Shown: one piece after another, positions 25,901 to 33,391 of the stretch
Layout of the letters: every line of letters begins with the position of its first letter
How positions within the stretch are numbered: position 1 is the first letter of the stretch
Source of the DNA: CAKVOD01 sp964489405
Lineage (GTDB): Bacteria > Bacillota > Clostridia > Christensenellales > UBA1242
Length of the DNA stretch: 34,550 nucleotides
Direction of reading: 5' to 3'
Assembly: GCA_964489405.1 (NCBI GenBank)
Contig: CAZAYL010000011.1
Span: 1 to 34,550, forward strand
Notes under the pieces: generated by a model
Told to the model about the DNA's origin: nothing
Seen by the model: only the letters and a program-made list of their open reading frames with translations
Databases searched by the model: none
Translations under genes and position numbers: made by a program

Positions 25901-26589
25901 GTAGGAGTTAAAATGCTATCAACTTCGACATATTCTACGCAGGATAAGCTTTCATAATAGTTATAAGCATTAATTGTATCTTCTTCTGTTGCATATTGAT
26001 AAATATGTAGACCTTTATAACCCTCCGCATATCTTATAGCCCCTTGTTTATCAAGAGAACTATATGATTTAATAATTAATCGTTTAGTTTGATATGGTCT
26101 AGATAGGGACAAAGTATCATCATCAAATCTTAAATCAAAACCTAATGCTTCAGCAACACTTTCAACAGGAAAGACCGCGTTGTCATATTCAATAGTAACT
26201 GCTTCTGGCATCACATCAATGTTATCTTCACTAAATCTAATTAAATTTTCTTCATTAGTCATAGTGATTGTTGTTTCATTGTTAGATATTTGCACTTCAC
26301 TAGAATAATTTATATTAACTTGGCTTCCAGTAATATCCGCAAATGTGGCGCTATTAACCATATAAGTATTATTTCTTTTATAAATATCATCATTTATGTT
26401 AAATGATATTTCTGTATAATCGTCATACGAATTGTCTTTTAGTAACTCTACGTAAGCGGTAGAAAAAGTGTCAAAATCTGCATTTTGATTTACATTCGCG
26501 TGGTAAAATATTTTTGGAATGCTAAAACCTAAAAGTATAGATATTGAAAGTATTGGTAAAATAAATAAAAATTTTAAACGATTTTTCAT
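19945..26589 (-). CDS. Giant membrane-anchored S8 subtilase with BspA-type leucine-rich and InlB-like repeats
   Basis: A 2214-residue secreted serine protease. Domains: signal peptide (1-30); a pro-region with a copper-amine-oxidase-N-like stretch (about 120-165) and an inhibitor-like segment before 240; a subtilase domain with D283 (VLDTGLDSDH), H321 (YGHGTHVSG) and S480 (GTSMATP); a chitobiase C-terminal-like segment (about 560-620); BspA-type leucine-rich repeats (about 640-1430, repeats like IGANAF..., YAFAGC); an Ig-like segment (1440-1530); InlB/bacterial-repeat modules (1535-2070); one membrane helix (about 2077-2100); and a cytoplasmic tail of about 115 residues rich in Asn, Tyr and Pro. 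No LPXTG was seen. GGAGG (26596-26600) lies 6 nt before the ATG. BspA repeats suggest binding to host or other cells (inference). It is downstream of an ABC transporter on the same strand. Confidence 0.92.
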   Translation of the reverse strand: MKNRLKFLFILPILSISILLGFSIPKIFYHANVNQNADFDTFSTAYVELLKDNSYDDYTEISFNINDDIYKRNNTYMVNSATFADITGSQVNINYSSEVQISNNETTITMTNEENLIRFSEDNIDVMPEAVTIEYDNAVFPVESVAEALGFDLRFDDDTLSLSRPYQTKRLIIKSYSSLDKQGAIRYAEGYKGLHIYQYATEEDTINAYNYYESLSCVEYVEVDSILTPTSVQDEKSNLYGVEDSFSYSSWGASSMGIEDYSNYLLNTVGSTNLPELVVAVLDTGLDSDHSWFSNRIADGGTNYSPSISLTSYVWEDVYGHGTHVSGIITDLTLSNVKILPIKVMGDKGYGYQSSIVMGINYVIDKKQDGMNICAMNMSLGSSNGIGSEEHTSYTTALNEAYNNNILTIVAAGNDGANVANYTPSNVDRAITVAAVGKSGNLYYRPNWSNYGSYIDVSAPGHQIISAAVGGGVITMSGTSMATPHVASAVALLYSDSTQNYTKTDIEKLLDSNSIDLGDSGWDEYYGEGMVNIQYAYANIIDKVNFSKTETDCTDAFNLTLSTITTNTTIYYTLDGTNPSLTNGTKYTGPISITKTQRVKAIAYVLDGSNNVKSFSKINSITYCFYGEDIEGAFTVDASGTLTMYNGVLTDVTVPKQVDGIVVTSIGANAFSSSSVKVVTLPSTVTTIGRYAFAGCSTIQAVYGPAVTLIDMYAFQGCANFLHLTDEFFPELLTISKYAFAGCYAITSLNLSKLELLDYYAFYMDQTGAGNITSITLPNVKIIGDMAFFNCYNVQEINLPSVEIIGSGSFRNCDIINISLPSVQYIGSHSFYVNENLLTVDMPEVLVIGSSSFYYYATQLHTVNIPKAQIVGGAAFRMCSSLNNLVINDLIEVSEWAFNSCKISELNAQNLRYIGRNAFASNELTYINIPSVVSISSNSFGSNSKLLKVYLSSCIESIDNSAFGTIPSGCMFYIYGGTVANNFVTTKGCSYTDLVSNNNNIFTYKVVNNEICITGYIGEFPDVLTIPSYIDDLPVTRICEYAFKDCLNIYTLNVAYLDTIENNAFQGCANLESIILDRIKDIGTSAFEDCVNLSSVKIQNIERIDANAFYGCSKLLEIKFSTNIAYIGKNALGYSIDDELIPTFVIYGYDTTVAKEYADNKGITFRAMFNDLAKYYYNTYDNNGKTEIYISFVDSYTTGNIIIPSSYNGMTISKIGPNAFKDCCFITGIILPESIKILGTDAFYGCSILETINLDYITTLEGGTYGTFGNCLGLKYISLPLIENIPTSTFNGCEGLFEVNIPKVKVIGETAFYECYSLRKVFSPLVEGIGYAAFTYDSNLEYIDTLNIKVLGTIHSTGVITGQVFTSCNKLTTFYLPNIVTMGSVFPSSMTKIVIGDKWEEGTAREITAFGSSATVYGYTGTYAETFANKNGNPFVAIDKLGITTDLPTEKEVNQYDEATLSIVATGFEQTYQWYVTESNIAKGTIIEGATSSILNLGTTIIGTKKYYVIITDWDGTTITSNLCEVTVIEDSNTRYKITATVIGDGIMSDSGDIYMLENSDKTFTFSANTGYHIESVVIDSVALVGDDLTNAITNGYTFTNITRNHTIAVTFVINTYTITVIQAENGTISEAQESYNYGTSAYFTITANEGYYIEYLLIDGEKYTSTLTEYTFTNISDNHTISALFDLTSFSITANPTTNGTISPSGISNVLYGEDLNYTFTPDTGYKIKDVKIDNVSIGAVDYYTFVNVDCSHTISVEYEIQTFNISISVDGQGKINTDKTLENITYGENRTFTFSANTGYHIESVVIDSVALVGDDLTNAITNGYTFTNITRNHTIAVTFVINTYTITVIQAENGTISEAQESYNYGTSAYFTITANEGYYIEYLLIDGEKYTSTLTEYTFTNISDNHTISALFDLTSFSITANPTTNGTISPSGISNVLYGEDLNYTFTPDTGYKIKDVKIDNVSIGAVDYYTFVDVDCAHTISVEYEIQTFNISISFNGQGKINIDKTLENITYGETRTFTVSVEDGWELFKVYVNGDSVDISNNTFTVTNIKEDLKIQAIFKEKDKAAIFNLDTTTIAIIIGTAIISVLIIVLLIKSHRNSKRKKLKNTMQKTLALGNEQNNYQAKNGYKEYEKPYQMNTQTPLARPIPPNPMLQKALIFAQNNKDNFIGFCNKYNIDYRNNYNNAVLRYYQNYLRSNNLSPPPKNDNN
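20663..21214 (-). repeat. Copy A of a 552-bp direct repeat inside the subtilase gene
   Basis: This block appears identical, base for base, to 21353-21904 (offset 690 bp). It encodes three InlB-like modules of about 75 residues. The flanking 150 bp (20510-20662 against 21200-21352) are also similar but diverged, so the full repeat unit is 690 bp (230 residues). Confidence 0.92.
21353..21904 (-). repeat. Copy B of the 552-bp direct repeat inside the subtilase gene
   Basis: Second copy, 690 bp from copy A and in the same reading frame. The identity stops abruptly at both ends (differences at 21352 and 21905), which suggests recent duplication or gene conversion. Confidence 0.92.
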
Positions 26590-26600
26590 TCGTTTCCTCC

Positions 26601-26956
26601 ATAGTGTAATTCACTCATAAAAATTTATCATTTATTGATATATTAGATGATGAAATCATAGATAATGACAACATAACTTATTTGCTATGTAAGCTTAAGC
26701 GCACGATTTTGCACAATCACAAATAGCTACCGCGGGTGCGAAAACGCACTACTAGAAGTGGCTAGCGCAATATCGCACGCGTGGCACGCGGTTCGCGAGA
26801 TTCCTACGCTTCATCAAACCCCACAATGCGGGTTTGATTTTCGCCCTGAATGGCCCTAAGTGAGTGCTTGTACCGCTTTGATAACAAGAAATTACCCCTT
26901 TGCATTTTTTAATTTTAATTTTTGTTATATTTACTTAGATTTTTATACAAAATCAA
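26601..26956. other. Structured, GC-rich intergenic island between the ABC transporter and subtilase genes
   Basis: The centre of this gap (about 26695-26885) is far richer in G and C than its surroundings. It holds several perfect small stems: GTGCG-aaaa-CGCAC (26736-26749), and ATCAAACCC with GGGTTTGAT (26813-26821 and 26830-26838). There is also a CACGCG-type repeated motif near 26776-26790. No protein-coding pattern was found. It could be a dispersed intergenic repeat, a structured 3' end of the ABC transcript or leader of the subtilase transcript, or an RNA gene. Orientation is unknown. No clear promoter for the subtilase was seen in the AT-rich part (26601-26690). Confidence 0.5.
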
Positions 26957-29722
26957 TTATTTACGTCCAGTGATTGCATCTATTGGTTTCATTTTCGCGA
27001 TTTTGCGCACGGGTAAGAACGTGGCAATAATTGCGACGAGTATGCTAATGCCGAGCATTAGCACAATTTGATGCAATCCAAACGACATTATTTGGATTCC
27101 AACGCCAATTTTCGAAGAAAAATAACGGTTGAGAAAAATAACAGTTCCTAGCGTCAAAACAACTGAAATTACAAAATTGATGAACGAAATTATCATACTT
27201 TCATTCAAGAATATTCCGTACACATCTCGCCCTTTCGCTCCCAGTGCACGCAAAATTCCTATTTCCTTTTTCTTGAAACTAATACTTGTTGCAATGAAAG
27301 TCATAAGCAAGAATGCGCTAAACACTGCAAAGACAAGGCTTGCGTACAAAAATACTTCTGCAAGCGTTTTTATCAAATTTCCATAAGTATCAAGGAAATC
27401 ATTGAATTGAGAAACGACGGCAAAATGGAAACCAACTGTTTTATTTCCATAATTGTCCATAATCATAGCTTTTAGGTTAGATGTTTCCAGAACCAAAAAA
27501 CTTCGGCAATTAGACGCGATGCGCTCGACGTTTTTAGGTGTTTGTGTCGGGAACATTAAACTACGGTAACTATAACTTGAAAAATATTCGCCTTTTTTAA
27601 GTTGAGGGACATATATACCCGCAATTTTATGATTAATCGAATTCTCCATTTGATTTAACCCGACAATACTAAAATCTCCATAATTTAAATCATAGTAAGC
27701 TTTAATTTCATTTTTCAAAGCTGTATATGTTAGTGAATCAGTAGTAGTATTATTATTAATTTCAAGGGAATAGTACCCACTTGAATCTCGGCGGTATACT
27801 ATTGATCTAAATTCATCAAAAGATACAATAGATACAATTACATCGCTATTGGTATATTCACTATTCTTGATTTTTATAATTTCTCCATTATTTAATGCGG
27901 TTGAATACGATGTCTTATTCAAAGTAAAACTAGAACTAGAACTAGAACTAAAAATTTCGGGACTATTTGAATTTTTGATAATGTTTGCGGAAAATTTGTT
28001 GTAAGATGAATCTTCATATTCGAATGCCTTCTCCATATTTTCGCCAATGATAATTGAATTATATATATTTGTTTCATTAAGTTTCCAAACTTTATCATAC
28101 ACTTCATACGAGTTTTGGGAATCTTTATCAAAATATTTGCTGTATTTTTCAAAGTCAAAATCAGTTTTCAAAATACCAACAATGGTTACGTCCCTGTTAT
28201 TATTTTTTATAGTTTTACCAATGATATCACCCTCTTTGCGTATGGTGTTACTATTCCCAGAACTATCTTTGTATCCATTTACTTTGTACAATTCATAAAT
28301 AAAATCAGTGATTAAACACTCTGAGTCATTTGCTGGCCAACGACTTGTGGATGTCAATTCGTAATGCTTTTTCATCAGCTCATTATCTGCAATGTATGCC
28401 GTTGTTGCATCTTCAATGAACTGATCATCATAATAACACAAGTTAGTTCTTGATATCCCAATTCTTTTTATCATTTTTGCGCCGTAAGTATCAACCAAAT
28501 ACTCCCTATCTTCGTCTATAAGTCCTAAGCTGCTCTCACTGTAATAGCCGTCATTTTCACCAAAAACTCCAGTGATTGAGAATGTTTGACTCGTCGAATT
28601 CTTAACGCTTTCGTACATACTAGTTTGGGGCGAAAAGGAGCCCATAGTGTTAGCAAGCCCAAAGAACGCAAGTGCAATAGCTGATAAAATGATTGTGAAT
28701 ACCAAGCGCACCTTCTTGTGCTTTAACCCGCTTGCCCCCATTTTGACACTATCTTTGAAACGAAATTTACCTTTTATCAATTTAAAATTTCCGCCTGCGC
28801 TTCCCCTGCGTATGTCGCTTGGAAGCGTTTCATTAAAAACTTCGCGGTCGCCACTATCTGATATGCGTGCCATTTTTTTGACTTGCGAATTTAATTCTTT
28901 GCTTGAAATAATCAAAACTTCTTGCCCATCGTGTTTGACTTTCTCGCCAATTTTTTGCCAAAGTGCGGGATTCAAATTTTGCGTATTTTTGAGTTGTAGC
29001 AAATCATTACTAATCAAATTTAGGTCTCCCACTGTTTTGGGCGTAACAAATCGCTTTGTGTTATCCGCAATTACTTTGCCGTCCTTGAGTTCAATAATGC
29101 GGTCAGCAAACTGCTCAGCATTTTCGCGATCGTGCGAAACAACGATGACAAGTTTGTCCTTTGAAAGTTTTTTCAGCGTTTCAAAAACTTGCCTACCCGT
29201 ATTGCTATCAAGTGCCCCTGTCGGCTCATCTGCCAAAATGACATCAGGGTTCTTTATTAATGCGCGTGCAATCGCGATTCTTTGCTTTTGTCCGCCCGAC
29301 AATTGCGCGGGTTTGCGTTTACCCATACCGCCAAGATCAACTTCTCTAAGCAAGTCCTCTACCGCACTATGTGTTGCCTTTTTGCCCTGAAGTTCTAACG
29401 AAAGCGCGATGTTTTTTGCGACAGAAAAGTCTTGCAATATGTTGTACTCTTGGAAAATAAAACCAAGATACGTATTGCGGTACGCATCAAAATCGCCAGT
29501 TTTGAATGTTTTACTGCTTCTTCCGTTGATGATGATTTCTCCATTATCAAATGAATCAAGCCCGCCGATCACATTCAAAAGCGTACTTTTACCGCTTCCG
29601 CTTTTGCCAAGCAAGAAAATCATCCCCTTGTCGCCAAAGGTTAGTGAAACATTATTTAAAGCATAAACATCATTAGCTTGTTTTGTTTTGTAAATTTTTG
29701 TTATATTTCTGACTTCTAACAT
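26957..29722 (-). CDS. ABC transporter, ATPase fused to FtsX/MacB-type permease
   Basis: A 921-residue fusion. The ATPase domain (1-220) has Walker A GKSGSGKST (39-47), Q91, signature LSGGQ (141-145), Walker B VILADE (161-166) and H197, of the LolD/MacB type. After a linker comes membrane helix 1 (about 338-358), an extracellular domain of about 420 residues (360-780) rich in Ser, Tyr and Asn, and three C-terminal helices (about 785-810, 840-866 and 886-905) with the FtsX-like core EIGILRALGAKGRDV. Such type VII ABC systems do not usually move substrates through the membrane channel; they drive extraction or mechanotransmission of peptides or lipoproteins. The substrate is unknown. AAGGAG (29728-29733) lies 5 nt before the ATG. 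The next gene on its strand is the subtilase; no terminator with a T tail separates them. Confidence 0.93.
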   Translation of the reverse strand: MLEVRNITKIYKTKQANDVYALNNVSLTFGDKGMIFLLGKSGSGKSTLLNVIGGLDSFDNGEIIINGRSSKTFKTGDFDAYRNTYLGFIFQEYNILQDFSVAKNIALSLELQGKKATHSAVEDLLREVDLGGMGKRKPAQLSGGQKQRIAIARALIKNPDVILADEPTGALDSNTGRQVFETLKKLSKDKLVIVVSHDRENAEQFADRIIELKDGKVIADNTKRFVTPKTVGDLNLISNDLLQLKNTQNLNPALWQKIGEKVKHDGQEVLIISSKELNSQVKKMARISDSGDREVFNETLPSDIRRGSAGGNFKLIKGKFRFKDSVKMGASGLKHKKVRLVFTIILSAIALAFFGLANTMGSFSPQTSMYESVKNSTSQTFSITGVFGENDGYYSESSLGLIDEDREYLVDTYGAKMIKRIGISRTNLCYYDDQFIEDATTAYIADNELMKKHYELTSTSRWPANDSECLITDFIYELYKVNGYKDSSGNSNTIRKEGDIIGKTIKNNNRDVTIVGILKTDFDFEKYSKYFDKDSQNSYEVYDKVWKLNETNIYNSIIIGENMEKAFEYEDSSYNKFSANIIKNSNSPEIFSSSSSSSFTLNKTSYSTALNNGEIIKIKNSEYTNSDVIVSIVSFDEFRSIVYRRDSSGYYSLEINNNTTTDSLTYTALKNEIKAYYDLNYGDFSIVGLNQMENSINHKIAGIYVPQLKKGEYFSSYSYRSLMFPTQTPKNVERIASNCRSFLVLETSNLKAMIMDNYGNKTVGFHFAVVSQFNDFLDTYGNLIKTLAEVFLYASLVFAVFSAFLLMTFIATSISFKKKEIGILRALGAKGRDVYGIFLNESMIISFINFVISVVLTLGTVIFLNRYFSSKIGVGIQIMSFGLHQIVLMLGISILVAIIATFLPVRKIAKMKPIDAITGRK

Positions 29723-29751
29723 TTTTTCTCCTTTGTTTAGTTGTTAAGATA

Positions 29752-29780
29752 ATTATATAAGATATGTTCACAAAAGTCAA
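29752..29780 (-). promoter_or_regulatory. Promoter of the ABC transporter gene
   Basis: On the minus strand, TTGACT (29775-29780), a 17-base spacer and TATAAT (29752-29757), about 30 nt before the start codon. Confidence 0.8.
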
Positions 29781-29859
29781 GTCGTTCATTTGAAATGTCT
29801 TTTTTAAAAATCGCAATACAGTAATACAATTGCTTTTTGTATCAAAGTTGTCAAAACAG

Positions 29860-29888
29860 TTGTTAAAATGCAAAAAAAAATATATAAT
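29860..29888 (+). promoter_or_regulatory. Promoter of the lipoprotein-prfB-tsaD operon
   Basis: TTGTTA (29860-29865), a 17-base spacer and TATAAT (29883-29888). The leader would be about 170 nt and contains an inverted repeat TACACAT/ATGTGTA (29958-29964 and 29977-29983), which could be an operator. A second TTGACT (30025-30030) near the gene has no good -10 box. Confidence 0.6.
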
Positions 29889-30065
29889 ATATAGAAGCTT
29901 TGAAAAATTACATTTTCTATTTGTAGTTTTATTACAATAGTTGAACAGAATATCGCATACACATAAATATATCATAATGTGTAGATATATCTGTTTTAAA
30001 ATTACAAAGGCGAGCGGAAAATGCTTGACTTTTGAAAATGGAATACAAATTAAGTTGGAGAATAT

Positions 30066-31151
30066 ATGAAAAGTAAATATATGTTTTTTGTCGCGCTAAT
30101 GTTTGTGGCGTGCATATTTGGGGGTTGTAGCAGTGCAGTTTCAGTCGGTATGAGTATTTTGCCAGACGGAACAATTAGGCAAACATTTTCCGTCGTGTTA
30201 GATGCAAATGAATTATCTCAAAAGTACACTACCGACGAAATCGAAAAAATCTACAACACCGCCTATAAATATCTTGACGACTATAAGAACCGCGTCGTTT
30301 CGCTTGCAAAAAAATACAGCGCCGAAAAGGGAATGGGAGAGTATCGCATTCCGTGGAAAGCTGAAATTTCGCCGAGCAAAAATAATGGAATGACGCAAAG
30401 CGGGCAAATTACGTGTTATGTGCAATTTTACAATTCGTTTTTCTATGATGAATATTTAGAGTACATCGGCAGTAGTAGTAGCAGTGGCAGTAGCGAAGAC
30501 ACAAGCATAGATGAAGAATCATCTACAAAGAAAGGTTGGCTCTTTGATACAATTATTTTCCAAGATACGACTTTACCAGTAGCAGACCTAGAAAAAATAC
30601 AAAGCGTTTATGATGAAATCAAAACGTCCCTAAGCAGTCAAGGAGTTGCACTTTCCGACGATGTGCGCCTTGTAAACCTTTCGTACGACTATGCAGTTCC
30701 ATACACTTATGCGCAAGTCAATCGCATAAGGTCAAATGCGGATAAGGAATATGTTCAAAGCGAACAACAGTTAAACACCGACGGCTCAGTCGCAAGCGAG
30801 TACAATATGAAGCATTATGTTTGGAATTACAACCCCGACGGCGAAAACCGCCTTGTTTTGTACCGATATCGTATTCACGCAGTCGCGTGGTATCTCCTAG
30901 CGCTTGCATTGGTCGGTGTGTTCGGCATCATTATGCTTATTTGCCATCTTATTACAAAGAAAAAGGGCAAACGCAGTTTTATAACAGCGACATCAAATAT
31001 TTGTGAAAATGCACAATGCAATAGTTCACAAAGCGCTTGTGAAAAGGTGGAAAAACCTACAAACGCCGACACACAAAATAAAACAAAAATTGACAAAATG
31101 AATACCTTTTTTGAAAATATAAACAATGATAATAAAAATAATCCACAATAA
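30066..31151 (+). CDS. Probable lipoprotein with a C-terminal membrane helix, function unknown
   Basis: A 361-residue protein. The start MKSKYMFFVALMFVACIFGG followed by C21 looks like a lipoprotein signal, although the residue at -3 is Phe rather than the usual Leu. After it comes an extracytoplasmic domain of about 250 residues with a Ser-rich stretch near 140-150. One membrane helix follows (about 275-297), then a basic, polar cytoplasmic tail. The start of the mature part (SVGMSILPDGTIRQTFSV) faintly recalls LppM/DUF3153-type lipoproteins, but I would not assign it. GGAG (30057-30060) lies 5 nt before the ATG. prfB starts 33 nt after its stop, so they are likely co-transcribed. It is divergent from the ABC transporter gene. 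Confidence 0.85.
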   Translation: MKSKYMFFVALMFVACIFGGCSSAVSVGMSILPDGTIRQTFSVVLDANELSQKYTTDEIEKIYNTAYKYLDDYKNRVVSLAKKYSAEKGMGEYRIPWKAEISPSKNNGMTQSGQITCYVQFYNSFFYDEYLEYIGSSSSSGSSEDTSIDEESSTKKGWLFDTIIFQDTTLPVADLEKIQSVYDEIKTSLSSQGVALSDDVRLVNLSYDYAVPYTYAQVNRIRSNADKEYVQSEQQLNTDGSVASEYNMKHYVWNYNPDGENRLVLYRYRIHAVAWYLLALALVGVFGIIMLICHLITKKKGKRSFITATSNICENAQCNSSQSACEKVEKPTNADTQNKTKIDKMNTFFENINNDNKNNPQ

Positions 31152-31184
31152 AGATGTTGTTTGTGGAAAATTAAGGAGCAAAAA

Positions 31185-32282
31185 ATGACAAGAGAAGAAA
31201 TTGTCGAAAAACTAAACACAATAGATGAGCGTATTTTACAAATAAAATCGCGCTTTAAGGAAGAAGAAATTAAATCAGAAATCGCCACTCTCGAGAGAGA
31301 AATGACCGCCCCGGATTTTTACAACGATATGCGCCGAAGTAGTGCAGTAGGTAAACGCCTTAGATACTTGCAAGAGTTGCTTGTTGAAATAAAAGATTTG
31401 ACAAACAAAGTGGACGCAGTTAATTTTATGGTCGACAATGCAACCGACGAAGAGATTGCACAAATGTCTAACGAGATTGGCGCGGAAGAAAAACTCATCG
31501 ACGCCGTCAGTCGCAAATTATGGATAAGCGCGCTATTGAGTGGCAAGTACGACGCTTGCAATGCTATTTTGACTGTTCACAGCGGGGCGGGCGGAACAGA
31601 AGCTACAGATTGGGCGGATATGTTATTTAGAATGTACCAACGCTATTGTGCGCGAAATGGTTTTACTTTCAACATAATCGATATGCAAGAAGGCGACACG
31701 ACAGGTGTCAAAAGCGCGACAATAGAAGTCGAGGGCGAAAATGCATATGGCTACTTGCGTTGCGAAAAGGGAGTCCATAGACTCGTGCGCATTTCGCCGT
31801 TTGACTCAAACGCGCGCCGTCATACATCATTTGCAAGTGTTGAAGTTACCCCCGTCATTGAAAGTGAAGAATTGCAAATCAAAGAAGATGATTTAAAAAT
31901 CGACACTTATAGAGCAAGTGGCGCAGGCGGTCAGCACATCAACAAAACCGATTCGGCGGTAAGAATCAAACATATCCCGACGGGAATTATCGTGCAATGC
32001 CAAAATCAGCGTTCGCAAATCCAAAACAAAGCAACCGCTATGAAAATGTTGACGGCGAAACTTGCCGAACTCAAGGAGCAGGAAGAGCGCGAAAAATTAA
32101 ATAATATTCAAGGGGAACTCAAGAAAATCGAATGGGGGAGCCAAATTCGTTCATACGTGTTCCAACCATACACAATGGTCAAAGACCACCGCACGGGTTT
32201 TGAAACACCCGACATCGCAAGCGTTATGGACGGCGATATTCAAGAGTTTATTAATGATTATTTGATTAAAGAAAACAACTAG
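31185..32282 (+). CDS. prfB: Peptide chain release factor 2
   Basis: RF2 releases finished proteins at UGA and UAA stop codons. The stop-recognition motif SPF is at 204-206 (RISPFDSNARRHTSFAS). The catalytic GGQ is at 248-250 (GAGGQHINKTDSAVRIKH). SPF separates it from RF1, which has PxT. The 365-residue length is normal. AAGGAG (31173-31178) lies 6 nt before ATG 31185; an in-frame TTG at 31161 would overlap that site. The programmed +1 frameshift around codon 25 that controls RF2 in many bacteria is absent: the reading frame is continuous with no internal TGA. tsaD follows after 23 nt. Confidence 0.97.
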   Translation: MTREEIVEKLNTIDERILQIKSRFKEEEIKSEIATLEREMTAPDFYNDMRRSSAVGKRLRYLQELLVEIKDLTNKVDAVNFMVDNATDEEIAQMSNEIGAEEKLIDAVSRKLWISALLSGKYDACNAILTVHSGAGGTEATDWADMLFRMYQRYCARNGFTFNIIDMQEGDTTGVKSATIEVEGENAYGYLRCEKGVHRLVRISPFDSNARRHTSFASVEVTPVIESEELQIKEDDLKIDTYRASGAGGQHINKTDSAVRIKHIPTGIIVQCQNQRSQIQNKATAMKMLTAKLAELKEQEEREKLNNIQGELKKIEWGSQIRSYVFQPYTMVKDHRTGFETPDIASVMDGDIQEFINDYLIKENN

Positions 32283-32305
32283 AAAATCAATGCAAAGGTG
32301 CAGTT

Positions 32306-33391
32306 ATGATATACGACGAAAAAATGAATAAAAAAATCAAGGAATTAAAAGCAAAAGATAGCCTTACAATTTTAGGGATAGAGTCATCGTGCGACGAAAC
32401 AAGTATCGCCGTTGTAGTAGACGGAACGAAAGTATTATCAAATGTCATTTCAACGCAAATTCCAATTCACGCACAATACGGTGGAGTCGTCCCCGAAATT
32501 GCGAGCAGAAATCATATCAAAAATATCAGTTTTGTCTATAAGCAAGCACTTGCCGACTCAAAAATCAGCGAAAAAGACATTGACGCCGTTGCAGTTACCT
32601 ATGGCCCAGGGCTCGTCGGCGCACTCCTTGTCGGCCTTAATTACGCGAAAGGGCTCGCGTATGGATTGGACGTTCCGCTTATTCCAGTCAATCATATCGC
32701 AGGGCATATTTGCGCAAACTTCATTGATTTCCCCGAACTCAAACCACCATTTGTTTGCCTGATTGTTAGTGGGGGACATACGGCAATTGTCTTACAAAAA
32801 AATTACACTGAACACGAATTGTTTGGCGCAACGCTTGACGACGCAGTTGGCGAGAGTTTTGATAAAGTCGCGCGCGTGCTCGGTTTAAAATACCCAGGGG
32901 GACCAATGGTAGATAAACTTGCAATAGACGGAGAAAACAACATAACATTCTGCAAATCGCACACATTCGAGAACTACTTTGACTCATCATATAGTGGGTT
33001 AAAAACGGCGGTTATCAATTACATCAACCACTGCAAACAAAAAAATGAAGAATACAACATAAACGACGTATGCAAGAGTTTTGAGTGCCAAGCATTCGAC
33101 GATTTGATTGAGAAAACAATAACCGCTTGTAAGCAAAGCGGTCAAAATAAAATCGCGCTCGCAGGTGGGGTCGGCGCAAACTCGTATTTGCGTAAGCAAA
33201 TTACAATCCGCGCAAAAAAAGAAGATATCGCGGTCTATTTCCCCCAAATGTCCCTATGTGGCGACAACGGCGCAATGATCGCAAGTGCAGGTTTTTTCAA
33301 ACTCAAGTTCGGCGATGTCCAAAGCAATATCTCAATCAATGCTCAACCAACAATTGCTTTCGACACCAACAAATCATTCCTTGCAAATTAA
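32306..33391 (+). CDS. tsaD: tRNA N6-adenosine threonylcarbamoyltransferase
   Basis: TsaD places threonylcarbamoyl on A37 of ANN-reading tRNAs, working with TsaB and TsaE. The 361-residue protein has the family start GIESSCDETSIAVV, the metal-binding H130 and H134 (NHIAGH), SGGHTAIV, DDAVGESFDKVARVLGL.YPGGP, and the late motifs LAGGVGANSYLR and SLCGDNGAMIA. AAAGGTG (32294-32300) lies 5 nt before ATG 32306; ATG 32324 is a weaker alternative. It is the last gene of the lipoprotein-prfB-tsaD group. No tsaB or tsaE is nearby. Confidence 0.97.
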   Translation: MIYDEKMNKKIKELKAKDSLTILGIESSCDETSIAVVVDGTKVLSNVISTQIPIHAQYGGVVPEIASRNHIKNISFVYKQALADSKISEKDIDAVAVTYGPGLVGALLVGLNYAKGLAYGLDVPLIPVNHIAGHICANFIDFPELKPPFVCLIVSGGHTAIVLQKNYTEHELFGATLDDAVGESFDKVARVLGLKYPGGPMVDKLAIDGENNITFCKSHTFENYFDSSYSGLKTAVINYINHCKQKNEEYNINDVCKSFECQAFDDLIEKTITACKQSGQNKIALAGGVGANSYLRKQITIRAKKEDIAVYFPQMSLCGDNGAMIASAGFFKLKFGDVQSNISINAQPTIAFDTNKSFLAN

